From assembly GCA_963692465.1 (NCBI GenBank), contig OY829943.1:806001-870000 (forward strand): DNA of 64,000 nucleotides, read 5' to 3'. A program made the position numbers and the translations under genes. Each line of letters opens with the position of its first letter. The stretch's first letter is position 1. The notes below the pieces were generated by a model that saw only the letters and a list, made by a program, of their open reading frames with translations, had not been told where the DNA came from and did not search any database. This document shows, one piece after another, positions 28,177 to 38,103 of the stretch. This stretch comes from JAUZOB01 sp963692465 (GTDB lineage Bacteria > Bacteroidota > Bacteroidia > Bacteroidales > Prolixibacteraceae).

Positions 28177-30021
28177 TTACCAGCCCGGATTCTGTCCGAA
28201 TGATCCATAGAGATATACATCTTTAACCGGTAATGGCAACCAATAAGCTCTATCAGTAAAGACGCGAGTTAAAATCACCCTTTCGGTCATATTGATTGGT
28301 TTGGGTTTACCATTGATGCCCAATGATGCACCTCTGTCAAAATCGACTGCTGTCTTTTCCAAATATTTTTTATTATTCCACAACATCCAACGACGCAGAT
28401 CATTATAGCGTATGTCTGCTTCAAACGATAACTCCACTGCACGCTCACGAATAATTTCATTCATAAACTTAACCGGATCTGCAACATATTTTTGTGCAAC
28501 AGGACCTGCGCCACAACGAGTACGCACTTTATCAAATGCCTGTTCTGCCGTTAGATACCCTGGCCCGGTACTGGTTGCGGAACCATATCCCTGTAACACA
28601 GCCTCTGCATACATCAGATATACATCGGGCAAACGCATATAAGCCAAATGCATATAATTATTACCAGTATAATTATCAACAGAATTACAGGTCATTGGTA
28701 CAAACTTGCGCAATAAATAACCGGTACGACTACATTGTGCATCATTACGGCAAGCACCTCCGGTATAAAGCGCGGCATAGCGGAATTGCTCTTTATCAGC
28801 CGGAGCAGAACCTTTAATTATTTGATCGCCATCAATCACAATATCATTATAGAAACGGGGATCACGATTCGACCATGGATCTTTTAGGTCGTAACCAGAG
28901 TCCGGATCATCAATCGGCAAGCCATTAGCCATACCGTAGTTTTCTACATATCGTGCATTCGGAGATACATAACCGCCACCTATTGATGCAGAAGCAAATA
29001 TGGAAGACGGTCCCCATGGACAACCATTAAATCCCGAATTATAAACTTCACTCATAAAGATAGCTTCGGGATACCCTGGCGTTATACTGCTTCCATTGGA
29101 ATAGAACAGCGAAGTATATTGTGAAAAATTAACCAATTTATGAAAACTCTCCCCATCATCCACATACTTCAGCATCTCGGCAAATGCAGCGGCGGCCTTC
29201 TTGCAATAGTCTGTATTAAAAGTTGCGCTACCCGTCGATTCTTTATTCATTAAAGGACTCCCGGCATACAAATAATTTTTCCCCAAATAAGCTAATGCCA
29301 TCATTTTGGTAATACGAAGCTGATTCTTACCTGATGTTAAAGCACCGGCTGTAGTTTTATCCCAATCAACCGGTAACAAATCAGCAGCAGCTCTTAAATC
29401 CTGTGCGACGTGTTCAGCGGTCTGTTGATAATTCAAACGAGGCAACTCCATTTTTTCATTGGACGACAACACTTTATCGATATAAGGAAGGCCTCCGAAG
29501 AAACTCATCAACTCAAAATGAAACCAACCACGGAAAAACAGCAACTGACCTTTGATCAGATTTTTCTCTTCATCAGTGCCGGATAGCTTATCTAAATTCG
29601 CCAGCCCCAAATTGGCTTTCCGAATACCATACCATGCATTTCCCCACAATCCTTTCGTCGGAGGAAACCCATCCATTGCGGTGTTAACAGATCCATCAAC
29701 ATACATCCATGTTGGGACCCAGCCCTCCTGCCACCCCCAATAATTTCCTCTGTCAAATTTATCATTCGCATATTGTCCACTAACACTGTGGATCACTTCG
29801 TCTCCCATCATCCAGTCGCATGCCCACGTTGTTGAAGTGTAGTCGGGAACGCAACTATACAACTCTTCAGTGAATCCTTGAAAATTAGTAAGATTGATAA
29901 AAGCATCTGTTGGCGAAACCGTTGCTTCAGGAGCTTCATCCAGATAACTTTTACATGAATTCAATCCAATTATTGCCAAAAAGACAAAAATCCATCTAAT
30001 TATATTTAAATATTTTTTCAT
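28177..30021 (-). CDS. SusD-like glycan-binding lipoprotein (first of tandem pair)
   Basis: A 614-residue SusD-family lipoprotein, partner of the SusC at 30034-33177 (12-base gap). The lipobox is LNSC (Cys23) followed by KSYLDEAPEATVSPTDAF. Family features: LLFFRGWFHFELMSFFGGLPYID, MRLPDVYLMYAEAVLQGYG, and RERAVELSFEADIRYNDLRRW near the C terminus. It should bind xylan oligosaccharides outside the cell and hand them to SusC. The two SusD proteins of the locus are clearly different in sequence, so they may favour different oligosaccharides. Confidence 0.94.
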   Translation of the reverse strand: MKKYLNIIRWIFVFLAIIGLNSCKSYLDEAPEATVSPTDAFINLTNFQGFTEELYSCVPDYTSTTWACDWMMGDEVIHSVSGQYANDKFDRGNYWGWQEGWVPTWMYVDGSVNTAMDGFPPTKGLWGNAWYGIRKANLGLANLDKLSGTDEEKNLIKGQLLFFRGWFHFELMSFFGGLPYIDKVLSSNEKMELPRLNYQQTAEHVAQDLRAAADLLPVDWDKTTAGALTSGKNQLRITKMMALAYLGKNYLYAGSPLMNKESTGSATFNTDYCKKAAAAFAEMLKYVDDGESFHKLVNFSQYTSLFYSNGSSITPGYPEAIFMSEVYNSGFNGCPWGPSSIFASASIGGGYVSPNARYVENYGMANGLPIDDPDSGYDLKDPWSNRDPRFYNDIVIDGDQIIKGSAPADKEQFRYAALYTGGACRNDAQCSRTGYLLRKFVPMTCNSVDNYTGNNYMHLAYMRLPDVYLMYAEAVLQGYGSATSTGPGYLTAEQAFDKVRTRCGAGPVAQKYVADPVKFMNEIIRERAVELSFEADIRYNDLRRWMLWNNKKYLEKTAVDFDRGASLGINGKPKPINMTERVILTRVFTDRAYWLPLPVKDVYLYGSFGQNPGW

Positions 30022-30033
30022 GTATCTATTTTT

Positions 30034-33000
30034 TTAAAAAGTTACATTAAGCCCTAAATTAAAGCGCTTCACGGTAGGATATGCAGAAGAATTTCCCATA
30101 TTCACTTCCCTGTCGTCAGGCATATTAGTCCACAAACATAAATTGTCACCATTTAAATAAATACGAAGAGCGTTAATGCCTATTTTTTTAAGCATGGCTT
30201 GTTTGAATGTGTATGCAATTTCCACAGTCTTTAAACGAAGGTATGATCCGTCATATAAATAAAGAGTCGACCCGGAATAAAAATCCATGTGTGAGTTCCA
30301 CCGTGGTAAAGGTGCATTCGCAGTTATATTATTTTTCGACCAATAAGTCCCTTGTTTGTACACATTATCCAAATTCTGGGGAAAACTACCCAGTTCAAGA
30401 TAACGACTGCAATTATTAACTCCATAGAATTGAGCTGAAACGCTGAATGCTTTCCATTCAAAACCTACTGTCGCATTATAAGTATTTTGAGGAACCTCGG
30501 GATACGCACAAGGCACTTTATCCTTCGTATCAATTACTCCGTCACCGTTATAATCTATTACATTAAGAGTCCCGGGGAATTTTTCTGTATCATAGGTATT
30601 CAACGGGGTACTACCATAAAGCTGATCCCATGTGTTATAGTAACCGTGAGTTACATATGAATAATTCTGACCGATCGCTTTTCCTGCCTTCTTCAGATAA
30701 TCGTTCTCCAATTGAGGATCATTTGCTTCAATTATCCTATTTACAGAGTGCGTCATATTAAAGTCTCCCCATACGCGAAGATCTTGATTCAGTTGTTTGT
30801 TTACACGAAGAGTGAATTCATATCCATGAGCCCGAACCTTACCCAAATTAGCTGTGGCAGGAATAGTACCAAAATAAGATGGCACTGCACGGGAACCTCC
30901 ATCCAAAAGAATATCGGTACGGTAATCATTAAAGACATCCACGCTACCTGCCAATAAACCTCTCAGAAAAGCATAGTCAACTCCTAAATTTTTCTTCGTC
31001 ACTTTTTCCCAATGAATATCTTCATTCCCCAACGATTTTATGTACCACCATGTATAAGGACTTGAACCACTGGTGGACCCCAAATAAGCATTTCCACCAT
31101 ACCCCCATTGTGTCATATAAAGCCATCGATTAGAAGCGGATGCTGCATAATTATCGCTTCCCACTTGTCCCCATGAAGCACGTATTTTCAGCATATCCAC
31201 AAATTTGATTTCTTTCATAAATTCTTCTTCTGTAACCATCCATCCAAGAGCAACAGAAGGGAAAAATGCAAAGCGGTGGTCAGAATTGAATCTTTCGGAT
31301 CCGTTGTATGCTCCATTGACTTCGACAAAATATTTGGATGCATAATTATAGGTAACCCGACTAACCCAGTCTTCACGTAAATAGGGGAATTCATTGCCTG
31401 TTGCATAATTATCACGGCTGAACAATCCCATAGCTGTCACATCGTGTTTGCCAAACTTCTGGGTATAATTTAATTGCAACTGGTAATATAACTTACGGTA
31501 AGTTGAAGCATTGGTCGCAACATCGGTATTTGTATTCCAATGGGTTGGGATCCAATCAAATTGATTAGTTCCGTAATAATTGCTTTGCGTTACCGCTCCC
31601 GTAACAGGATCAATATATGTTTGCTGTACATTTCCATTGTCATAAATGCCCCCTACAGAGACAAATGTATTGTCATAAGAAAGAGTTCCCTTTGCAGACA
31701 ATCCGTTTATAAGCATACTCAGGTCCTGCGTCAATGTAAAATCGGTATTGATTTGTTTCGTGGTTGTTTTTCTGGAACCATTGTTTGCCAACACTAATGC
31801 CGAGTTGATGGTCGAAACCGTATTCGGAGGATAGTAACCCCATGAACCGTCCGAATAACGAGGGTAATAAACATCAGGCGGATCACTATAAATACTCTGC
31901 CAAATCCTGTATTCCCATGCATCCTGACCATATGCATCCTGTTTTACCCCATATGAACCGGCCAAATTTGCCGACAATAAAGTAGTCTTAGTTAAATTAA
32001 TATCTAAATTACTCCGTACATTCAGTCGTTGATAGCCATATCCAGGGTCATATGTTTTACCATTATCCCAATGTTTCAATATATCTGTTTCGTCCAAATA
32101 ATCCATTGACGTAAAGTACTTCACAGACGAAGTACCTCCTGATATGTTCACACTAGCATTGTGGTCAATGGTCGCATCCTTGACTAATGCATCCTGCCAA
32201 TCGATGTTAGGATATTTTTCGGCATCTGCCAGACTACTTGGATAACGATATTTATCCAGTTCCGAATAAGGTGTATATTTGCCCCATGAGGCAGGATATA
32301 TACCTAATTCTCGTTCTATAGATAAATCACGGATACGCAGCGCATCATACGAATCATACTTAGATGCTAACTTAGAAGGCATTTTCACCGTGTTATTGAC
32401 AGTAACACGAATATCTGCTTTCCCTTCCTTTCCTCGTTTTGTTGTAATCAGAATTACGCCATTAGCCCCTTTCACTCCATAAACTGCAGTGGCAGATGCA
32501 TCTTTCAAAACCGAGATATTCTCAACAGAACTTATATCAACACTATTCATGGAGCGCTCAATGCCATCTACCAAAACTAAAGGATCAGAATTGTTCCATG
32601 TACTCGTACCTCGAATATATATCTTCGGCGCCTCACTTCCAGGAGATCCGGTTGTTGCTACCGTAATAACTCCAGGTAAATTACCGGTTAATGCTGAACC
32701 TATATCTGAAACGCCTCCGGCTCTTTCGAGTATTTCCCCTTTTGTCTGGGTTATAGCACCGACTACGCTTACTTTTTTCTGACTTCCATACCCAACAGCA
32801 ATAACCTCTTCAAGACCAATTGAGCTGGATTCTAATACAATATGCAAAACATTTCGCCCTGTAACCGGATGTTCCTGCGTCTTCATTCCGATATATGAAA
32901 AAATCAGAACTCCTTTCCCAGACACATTCGTTAATATAAATTTTCCATCTGAATCTGTAACTGTTCCCTGGGAAGTTCCTTTAACAAGAATTGATACTCC

Positions 33001-33177
33001 CTGAATTAAATTCCCATCCACATCGGCAACTGTTCCCGTAACGGTCATTGGCTTCTGCTGCCCGTAGACTCCTCCCGACAATTGGCAGAAAAGAAGAAGC
33101 AGCATTATGGCAAGGGACGGGGCAAACCAATAGTGACCCGGAAACCCACGTCCCCCGAATTTTAGATTTAGTTTCAT
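30034..33177 (-). CDS. SusC-like TonB-dependent transporter (first of tandem pair)
   Basis: A 1047-residue outer-membrane oligosaccharide transporter. Order: signal peptide (about 15-39, ending in VYGQ), carboxypeptidase-D-like domain (about 43-118, VTGTVADVDGNLIQGVSI), TonB-box region EVIAVGYGSQKK, plug (about 130-240, with LVLVDGIERSM and ISVLKDASATAVYGVKGANG) and barrel ending in LGLNVTF. It leads the downstream operon. Its promoter region, start and first ~50 codons reappear in decayed form at 53569-54050, in front of the other operon of the locus. Confidence 0.95.
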   Translation of the reverse strand: MKLNLKFGGRGFPGHYWFAPSLAIMLLLLFCQLSGGVYGQQKPMTVTGTVADVDGNLIQGVSILVKGTSQGTVTDSDGKFILTNVSGKGVLIFSYIGMKTQEHPVTGRNVLHIVLESSSIGLEEVIAVGYGSQKKVSVVGAITQTKGEILERAGGVSDIGSALTGNLPGVITVATTGSPGSEAPKIYIRGTSTWNNSDPLVLVDGIERSMNSVDISSVENISVLKDASATAVYGVKGANGVILITTKRGKEGKADIRVTVNNTVKMPSKLASKYDSYDALRIRDLSIERELGIYPASWGKYTPYSELDKYRYPSSLADAEKYPNIDWQDALVKDATIDHNASVNISGGTSSVKYFTSMDYLDETDILKHWDNGKTYDPGYGYQRLNVRSNLDINLTKTTLLSANLAGSYGVKQDAYGQDAWEYRIWQSIYSDPPDVYYPRYSDGSWGYYPPNTVSTINSALVLANNGSRKTTTKQINTDFTLTQDLSMLINGLSAKGTLSYDNTFVSVGGIYDNGNVQQTYIDPVTGAVTQSNYYGTNQFDWIPTHWNTNTDVATNASTYRKLYYQLQLNYTQKFGKHDVTAMGLFSRDNYATGNEFPYLREDWVSRVTYNYASKYFVEVNGAYNGSERFNSDHRFAFFPSVALGWMVTEEEFMKEIKFVDMLKIRASWGQVGSDNYAASASNRWLYMTQWGYGGNAYLGSTSGSSPYTWWYIKSLGNEDIHWEKVTKKNLGVDYAFLRGLLAGSVDVFNDYRTDILLDGGSRAVPSYFGTIPATANLGKVRAHGYEFTLRVNKQLNQDLRVWGDFNMTHSVNRIIEANDPQLENDYLKKAGKAIGQNYSYVTHGYYNTWDQLYGSTPLNTYDTEKFPGTLNVIDYNGDGVIDTKDKVPCAYPEVPQNTYNATVGFEWKAFSVSAQFYGVNNCSRYLELGSFPQNLDNVYKQGTYWSKNNITANAPLPRWNSHMDFYSGSTLYLYDGSYLRLKTVEIAYTFKQAMLKKIGINALRIYLNGDNLCLWTNMPDDREVNMGNSSAYPTVKRFNLGLNVTF

Positions 33178-33950
33178 AATTATTAGTTTTAGTATAGATG
33201 AATTAGCTTAATTGTTTGGTTACTTTTTATTCATAGGCATTCAATATTTAAATCATATTCTCATTCATAACCTAAAAAATACCAGTAAACTCAACTTCCC
33301 TCAAACTTTCCACATAGCTGGAATTTCTTCCGACAAACACTTCAGTACGACTAATATTGATTATTTCCGGATAAAAATCAGAACGCCGTACCGATTATCA
33401 ATTAACCGTCATTTTTACTTTTATAATTCTTCCTCAAAAAAATCACTCAATTAGAGCGATATAAAAAATAAAAACATTTTGATATTCTATGTTCAGTCTA
33501 TAACAGAAAGAACTGCAGCAATATTCCAAAGCATCCCTTATTTTCAGATTGCAAGATTAATATGAATTCTATTTCAAACTTTTCTGAATAATGCTTTTCA
33601 ACGAACGTCACATCAAATATAAAGAATAAAAAATAAAGTACATATAACTTTTATCAATTTATTTACATGTTATAGAACACTATTTTTCAAGACACAAAAC
33701 ACTAAAATACAGCCACCTAAACATTATAATCCGCAACAAATGCGGTTTTCATAAAAAAAAACACAAACATCACAATTAAAGATCAAACTCTACAGAGGGA
33801 AAACTGTTTAATTTCATCTGTGAATTGCTTGTTTATCCAATTTTTCTTTTCTTTTTTTCACAAATCATATCCAGATTAGGAGTGTCAGAATATCATGAGA
33901 TGGATATGTACGCAATAGCCATCCATGCAACATAAGATTATTGTTCATCG
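33178..33950. other. Long AT-rich leader/promoter region of the tandem SusCD operon
   Basis: There is no gene in these 773 bases. The conserved promoter block at 33608-33690 lies about 430 bases ahead of the SusC start, implying a long leader. Several parts (33178-33260 and 33608-33690) match the region upstream of 53811; the latter lacks about 270 bases of the middle. The remaining sequence is A/T-rich without a convincing hairpin. Confidence 0.6.
33608..33690 (-). promoter_or_regulatory. Promoter/operator block of the SusC-led operon
   Basis: Minus strand carries TATATTTG (33614-33621), matching the Bacteroidota -7 box TAnnTTTG. Farther upstream is a conserved stretch containing AATAGTGTTCTATAACATG, in which TGTT and AACA half-sites face each other (TGTTATAGAACA). 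The same box and stretch, at nearly the same spacing, lie at 53969-54050. Conservation amid otherwise diverged intergenic DNA suggests shared binding of one regulator, encoded outside the window. Confidence 0.6.
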
Positions 33951-35555
33951 TCATTCTATTTTATCTGAATGAATTTTATTCTGAATACGGAAATAATCAA
34001 AATCCGCAGATCCTCCTACTTTTTTAGTTGCATAATTAAATAACCCGAAACGATATCCCACAAAATGAGGAATAGTATATGTCATCTTCAGTGGTTCACC
34101 AATGGGTTTCCACAATTTACCATCAAGACTGTAAAAGAAATTAGCAACATCCAAACGATCTTTAAAGTTACACTCCGATTTAAAACAAACCGTATTCTGC
34201 AAAAGTAAAATACGTTGTACTTCAACTGGTTTTCCCGCTCCTGCACTCATCATAACAATGAATTTAGTTCCGTTGTCAATCTTCACCCCTACCTGACCGA
34301 AATTCTTTTGTAACAGGCACAATCCGGCAAAATCGCCCTCTTTCATATTTGATACATCAAGAGAGATTAAACCTGTACACACCGGTCCAATAGTCCGCTG
34401 TGTCAACGTATTTTTTGCCATAAATAATGTCGTATCAATTCGTCCGGTAGTAAGGCGCAGATAACCTTTTCGTTGGGTAACCGACCACAACTTATTATCG
34501 GGATTATGGTTCCATTGCCAAACCAACGGCAACGCAGCTTCTCCCGGTTTGCGGGAAAACTCGTCGGAAGCAACAATTCCCGGGATTAAGCTTCTGTTGG
34601 CAGGGAGATCAAGTGTTTCCGGGACTTTGCCATTCTTACCCAATACAGGCCAACCGTTTTCCCAATTTACCGAAATCAGATAAGGAATACGGCCTACCGC
34701 TCCAAAATCACGAAATAAATAAGCATACCAGCGTCCATCTGGCGTATTAATAAGCCCCCCCTGGGCTACGCCCTGATCCTGAAACGCTACCTTACCTTCA
34801 TAAGGACCGGTAATTTTATCAGCCCGGTGAACAATAACCGTACGCATACCGCCTCGGGGCCAGGTAATGTTGAAGAGATAATATTTACCGTTTATCTTGA
34901 ACAATTGCGATCCCTCAGCCCCAAGGCCAACATTCGGACCGGCCGGAGCGCTTGCATTTTTGATAAGTATCCGATCTAATCCTCCGGGTTTAACACCTGA
35001 TGCATCATCATTCAACTCAATAATCCGAAGGTCTCCACTACCGGAAATCAAATAAACATGACCATCATCGTCGAAAAATAACGTATGGTCATGATAGGCC
35101 GGTTTGAATGACGAGACCTTCCATGGCCCTTTTTCAATATTTCTGGTAGAATAGATATAGGTCTTTCCGGTTGTCTGTGAAAAAGTAGTAACATAATAAA
35201 CACCTCTATAAAACCGAATACAACTGGCCCACGAACCTCCACCATAAGTACTTTTCCCATTGTCAAGGTTCAGTTCATCCACATTATCCAAGGTATTATA
35301 GGCATAATTTACAAGCTCCCAATTCACCAAATCAGTTGATTTCATGATAGGAACACCCGGGCTCATATGCATGGTGGTACTGCTCATATAGTAGGTATTG
35401 CCTACACGAAGCATTGACATATCGGGCACATCAGCAAATATCAGCGGATTACAAAAAGCACCGTTCCCTTTGTCTTTATGAGTATTTTGTGCTTTCAAAC
35501 TGGGTTGACACAAAATAAAAACAGACAAGAATATCAAATGTAGTTTATTTTTCAT
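33951..35555 (-). CDS. GH43 glycosidase with C-terminal beta-sandwich
   Basis: A 534-residue secreted GH43 enzyme, likely an arabinofuranosidase or xylosidase. Signal peptide about 1-22, ending in LKAQ. The propeller (about 30-320) carries base Asp in IFADVPDMSMLR, an Asp before LFFDDDGHVYL (in YHDHTLFFDD) and acid Glu in GLGAEGSQLFK. The C-terminal domain (about 335-534: DEFSRKPGEAALPLVWQWNH ... FVGYRFGLFNYA) is the GH43_C2-type sandwich seen in xylan-active members. I use the ATG at 35555; an in-frame ATG at 35579 would add 8 residues. It is the last gene of the upstream operon. Confidence 0.9.
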   Translation of the reverse strand: MKNKLHLIFLSVFILCQPSLKAQNTHKDKGNGAFCNPLIFADVPDMSMLRVGNTYYMSSTTMHMSPGVPIMKSTDLVNWELVNYAYNTLDNVDELNLDNGKSTYGGGSWASCIRFYRGVYYVTTFSQTTGKTYIYSTRNIEKGPWKVSSFKPAYHDHTLFFDDDGHVYLISGSGDLRIIELNDDASGVKPGGLDRILIKNASAPAGPNVGLGAEGSQLFKINGKYYLFNITWPRGGMRTVIVHRADKITGPYEGKVAFQDQGVAQGGLINTPDGRWYAYLFRDFGAVGRIPYLISVNWENGWPVLGKNGKVPETLDLPANRSLIPGIVASDEFSRKPGEAALPLVWQWNHNPDNKLWSVTQRKGYLRLTTGRIDTTLFMAKNTLTQRTIGPVCTGLISLDVSNMKEGDFAGLCLLQKNFGQVGVKIDNGTKFIVMMSAGAGKPVEVQRILLLQNTVCFKSECNFKDRLDVANFFYSLDGKLWKPIGEPLKMTYTIPHFVGYRFGLFNYATKKVGGSADFDYFRIQNKIHSDKIE

Positions 35556-35614
35556 TTTTGGCGATTTTAATCTATTCATTTGTTAACGAAAAGGGTCTGC
35601 TCACAAAAAAACAT

Positions 35615-38017
35615 TCACTGTAATGGAACTTTCCGAAGGATCCGAACAGAAAATACCCTACCTGTCAAATTTCCCCGTGTTGCCTGAAACCGCACTTCCA
35701 CCGACTTTTTCCCGAAAATCATCGAATCCGGAAGTTGATACTCTAAATTAACGAATCCCGATTTGGTCCATTTACCCGCAAGGTTCTCGGTAACTAACTT
35801 TTCTCCATCAATTAAAATATCGAATTGGAGAGCCCCTGTTTCGTCACCCCAATAACGAATCATGAGCGACAACCGGGTTTCCATATTCGTACGCATCACA
35901 TAACTAAAAAAACCTTCATCCCTGGCATTACGCCAAAATTCGTTTTGGTAAATACCCGTTTTAGAATTCAACAATTTCAACAGATGGTCAGTTTCGGGTT
36001 GTTGTTGTCCCGGAGCAACGGCATCAATAGTTCGTTTATCCAAAATAATTTTCCCTTTTTCCTCTATTGCCAACGAATCCCGGACCTTCTGGTATTGAGC
36101 CTTTGTTAAAGCCATCCAATACATCATGTACCTCGAGTCATGAATACGGAAAAATGGTTCTAATAGCAAGCGGGAATCAGAATCGGAAGCAAACAATCCT
36201 CTTGTGATGAATGTTAGAGGTCGCCCCTTCACAGGATAAATCTTCGATAATAAGGTTGAACGCTCCCCGACCATCACAGGAGCTTTATCCAACGGGATTA
36301 ATGGGCCAGTTGCAATATGTCCCCACCTACTATCGTCAGCAATTAAACCGGTCATATTCTGAGTGCCCGTTGGGGCTGCCAACAAAATCGGTCCATGCAT
36401 CACTGCAACATATTGGGGAACATTTGGTAGTTCTTCCAACCTGTTTTCCATCGGGAATATAACTTTTATCTCATCCCCGTCTTTCCATGTACGAGCTATT
36501 GGTACATAAGACGAAGGTTCGGACGAAACTTGCAACGTCTCTTTCCTAACAATAATCTTAAACGATTTTGCAGAAACCCAGTACGGATGTCGAACCATCA
36601 ATTTAAAATACTTCGGAGATGCGGTGTGAATGATTAATTTTGTCGTTTCCTCGTCAGGAAAAAGCGTTTGTTGGGTAATCGTTATTCCTTTATCTTTCCA
36701 ATTAAGTTGAGATGCAATAAAAAGATTCAGAAACAGCGTATTCCCTTGGTGCGTATATATAAACTGCCCGTATTTCCCATGATTCTCCATGCCTGTTCCA
36801 ACACAACACCACATCGCTTCGTTGGGAGCTGAATAAACCCGATAATGTTGCGGTCTGGCCGGAGTAAAGTAAACATACCCTCCATGTTCAGGATGCTGAG
36901 TCGATAATATATGATTGAATAAAGCCCTCTCGTAAAAATCAGCATAACGTGCCTCCGGATTCATTCTGAATAGTCCTTCGGTAAGTTTAAGCATGTTATA
37001 GGTATTGCATGATTCGGGTCCTTCACGATCTGTTATATAATCCGTACAGTCCAATGATTGAGGGAAAAATTCCTTACGACTATTCCCTCCGAAAGCCAGC
37101 GTACGGTTTGATGTAACCGTCTGCCAGAAAAAGCTTCCAGCTTTTGCGTAAGTTTCATCTTTGCTCAATTCTGCAATTCGTTGAAATCCAACAATTTTTG
37201 GTATCTGTGTGTTGGCATGTTTGTTATCCAGATTATCTTTACCCTGAGCCATCGGATCAAGCAGCATTTTATGCGAAAATCGTTTTGCTGCTACTAAATA
37301 CTTTTTATCACCGGTCATCTGACAGGCATCAGCCAACACTTCGTTCATGCCACCATGCTCTGTCTCAAGCATCGATTGCATTTGAGTCTCTGAGAGCGAA
37401 GCCGTGACATTTATTGCCCAATCACAAAATTTCAGGAAGACGTTTTTTGCCTCTTCATTGCCTGCATATAACCACGCATCTCTAAGTCCGGCGTACATTT
37501 TATGAACATTGTACCATGGCACCCATGCAGTGCGAAAAGCAGCAAAATCACCTTTTTGAAAGGTACTCCAAATAGTCTTGCTATTGGGGACAGCTCCCAC
37601 ATAACCTTTGCCCCAATCGGCATTATGAGCTGTATTCGCATCCTGACACCTTTTCAACTCGGCAATCATATAATCCATTCGCCTTTTGCATTCGATATTG
37701 CCCGTTGCGGCATAATTCATCGCTAAAGCCGATAAATAATGACCTCCGATATGACCATCCAATCCACCCCAGTTCGGGTAACTTTGGGCTTTTGCAGGTA
37801 ATCCGGCTTCTTTCCTGTATCCGGCCAGTAACCGATCAACATCGTATTTCAAAAGAATCCGGATATTAAGATCCCGGGCATGTTTGAATGGACCGTTAAA
37901 CAAGGTAACATTTTTCAATGCAAACTCATTTGGATAAAGCTTATCCTGAGCATAAGCACCGCCATAAATCATCAGCATTGAAGCTACTACAAACAATAAC
38001 AAAATCGTTTTTTTCAT
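35615..38017 (-). CDS. GH146/GH127-type beta-L-arabinofuranosidase
   Basis: An 800-residue secreted enzyme of the DUF1680 superfamily (GH127/GH146). These are zinc-dependent retaining beta-L-arabinofuranosidases with a cysteine nucleophile. Signal peptide 1-23. Visible site elements: LDGHIGGHYLSALAM, Glu220 in LETEHGGMNEVLAD, Cys337 in PESCNTYNMLK, and the pair Cys404-Cys405 in MWCCVGTGMENHGKY; the last pattern is closest to GH146. C-terminal beta domains complete the protein. A beta-L-arabinosidase is not needed for the textbook alpha-arabinosyl xylan, so its target here is an open question. Confidence 0.9.
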   Translation of the reverse strand: MKKTILLLFVVASMLMIYGGAYAQDKLYPNEFALKNVTLFNGPFKHARDLNIRILLKYDVDRLLAGYRKEAGLPAKAQSYPNWGGLDGHIGGHYLSALAMNYAATGNIECKRRMDYMIAELKRCQDANTAHNADWGKGYVGAVPNSKTIWSTFQKGDFAAFRTAWVPWYNVHKMYAGLRDAWLYAGNEEAKNVFLKFCDWAINVTASLSETQMQSMLETEHGGMNEVLADACQMTGDKKYLVAAKRFSHKMLLDPMAQGKDNLDNKHANTQIPKIVGFQRIAELSKDETYAKAGSFFWQTVTSNRTLAFGGNSRKEFFPQSLDCTDYITDREGPESCNTYNMLKLTEGLFRMNPEARYADFYERALFNHILSTQHPEHGGYVYFTPARPQHYRVYSAPNEAMWCCVGTGMENHGKYGQFIYTHQGNTLFLNLFIASQLNWKDKGITITQQTLFPDEETTKLIIHTASPKYFKLMVRHPYWVSAKSFKIIVRKETLQVSSEPSSYVPIARTWKDGDEIKVIFPMENRLEELPNVPQYVAVMHGPILLAAPTGTQNMTGLIADDSRWGHIATGPLIPLDKAPVMVGERSTLLSKIYPVKGRPLTFITRGLFASDSDSRLLLEPFFRIHDSRYMMYWMALTKAQYQKVRDSLAIEEKGKIILDKRTIDAVAPGQQQPETDHLLKLLNSKTGIYQNEFWRNARDEGFFSYVMRTNMETRLSLMIRYWGDETGALQFDILIDGEKLVTENLAGKWTKSGFVNLEYQLPDSMIFGKKSVEVRFQATRGNLTGRVFSVRILRKVPLQ

Positions 38018-38103
38018 ACCACATCAGTACTATTGCTACATTACGCGAAACAAATCATTCTCAATTAAAAACATAAATTAGCAGTATCGACTATTCTAAA
38101 AAA

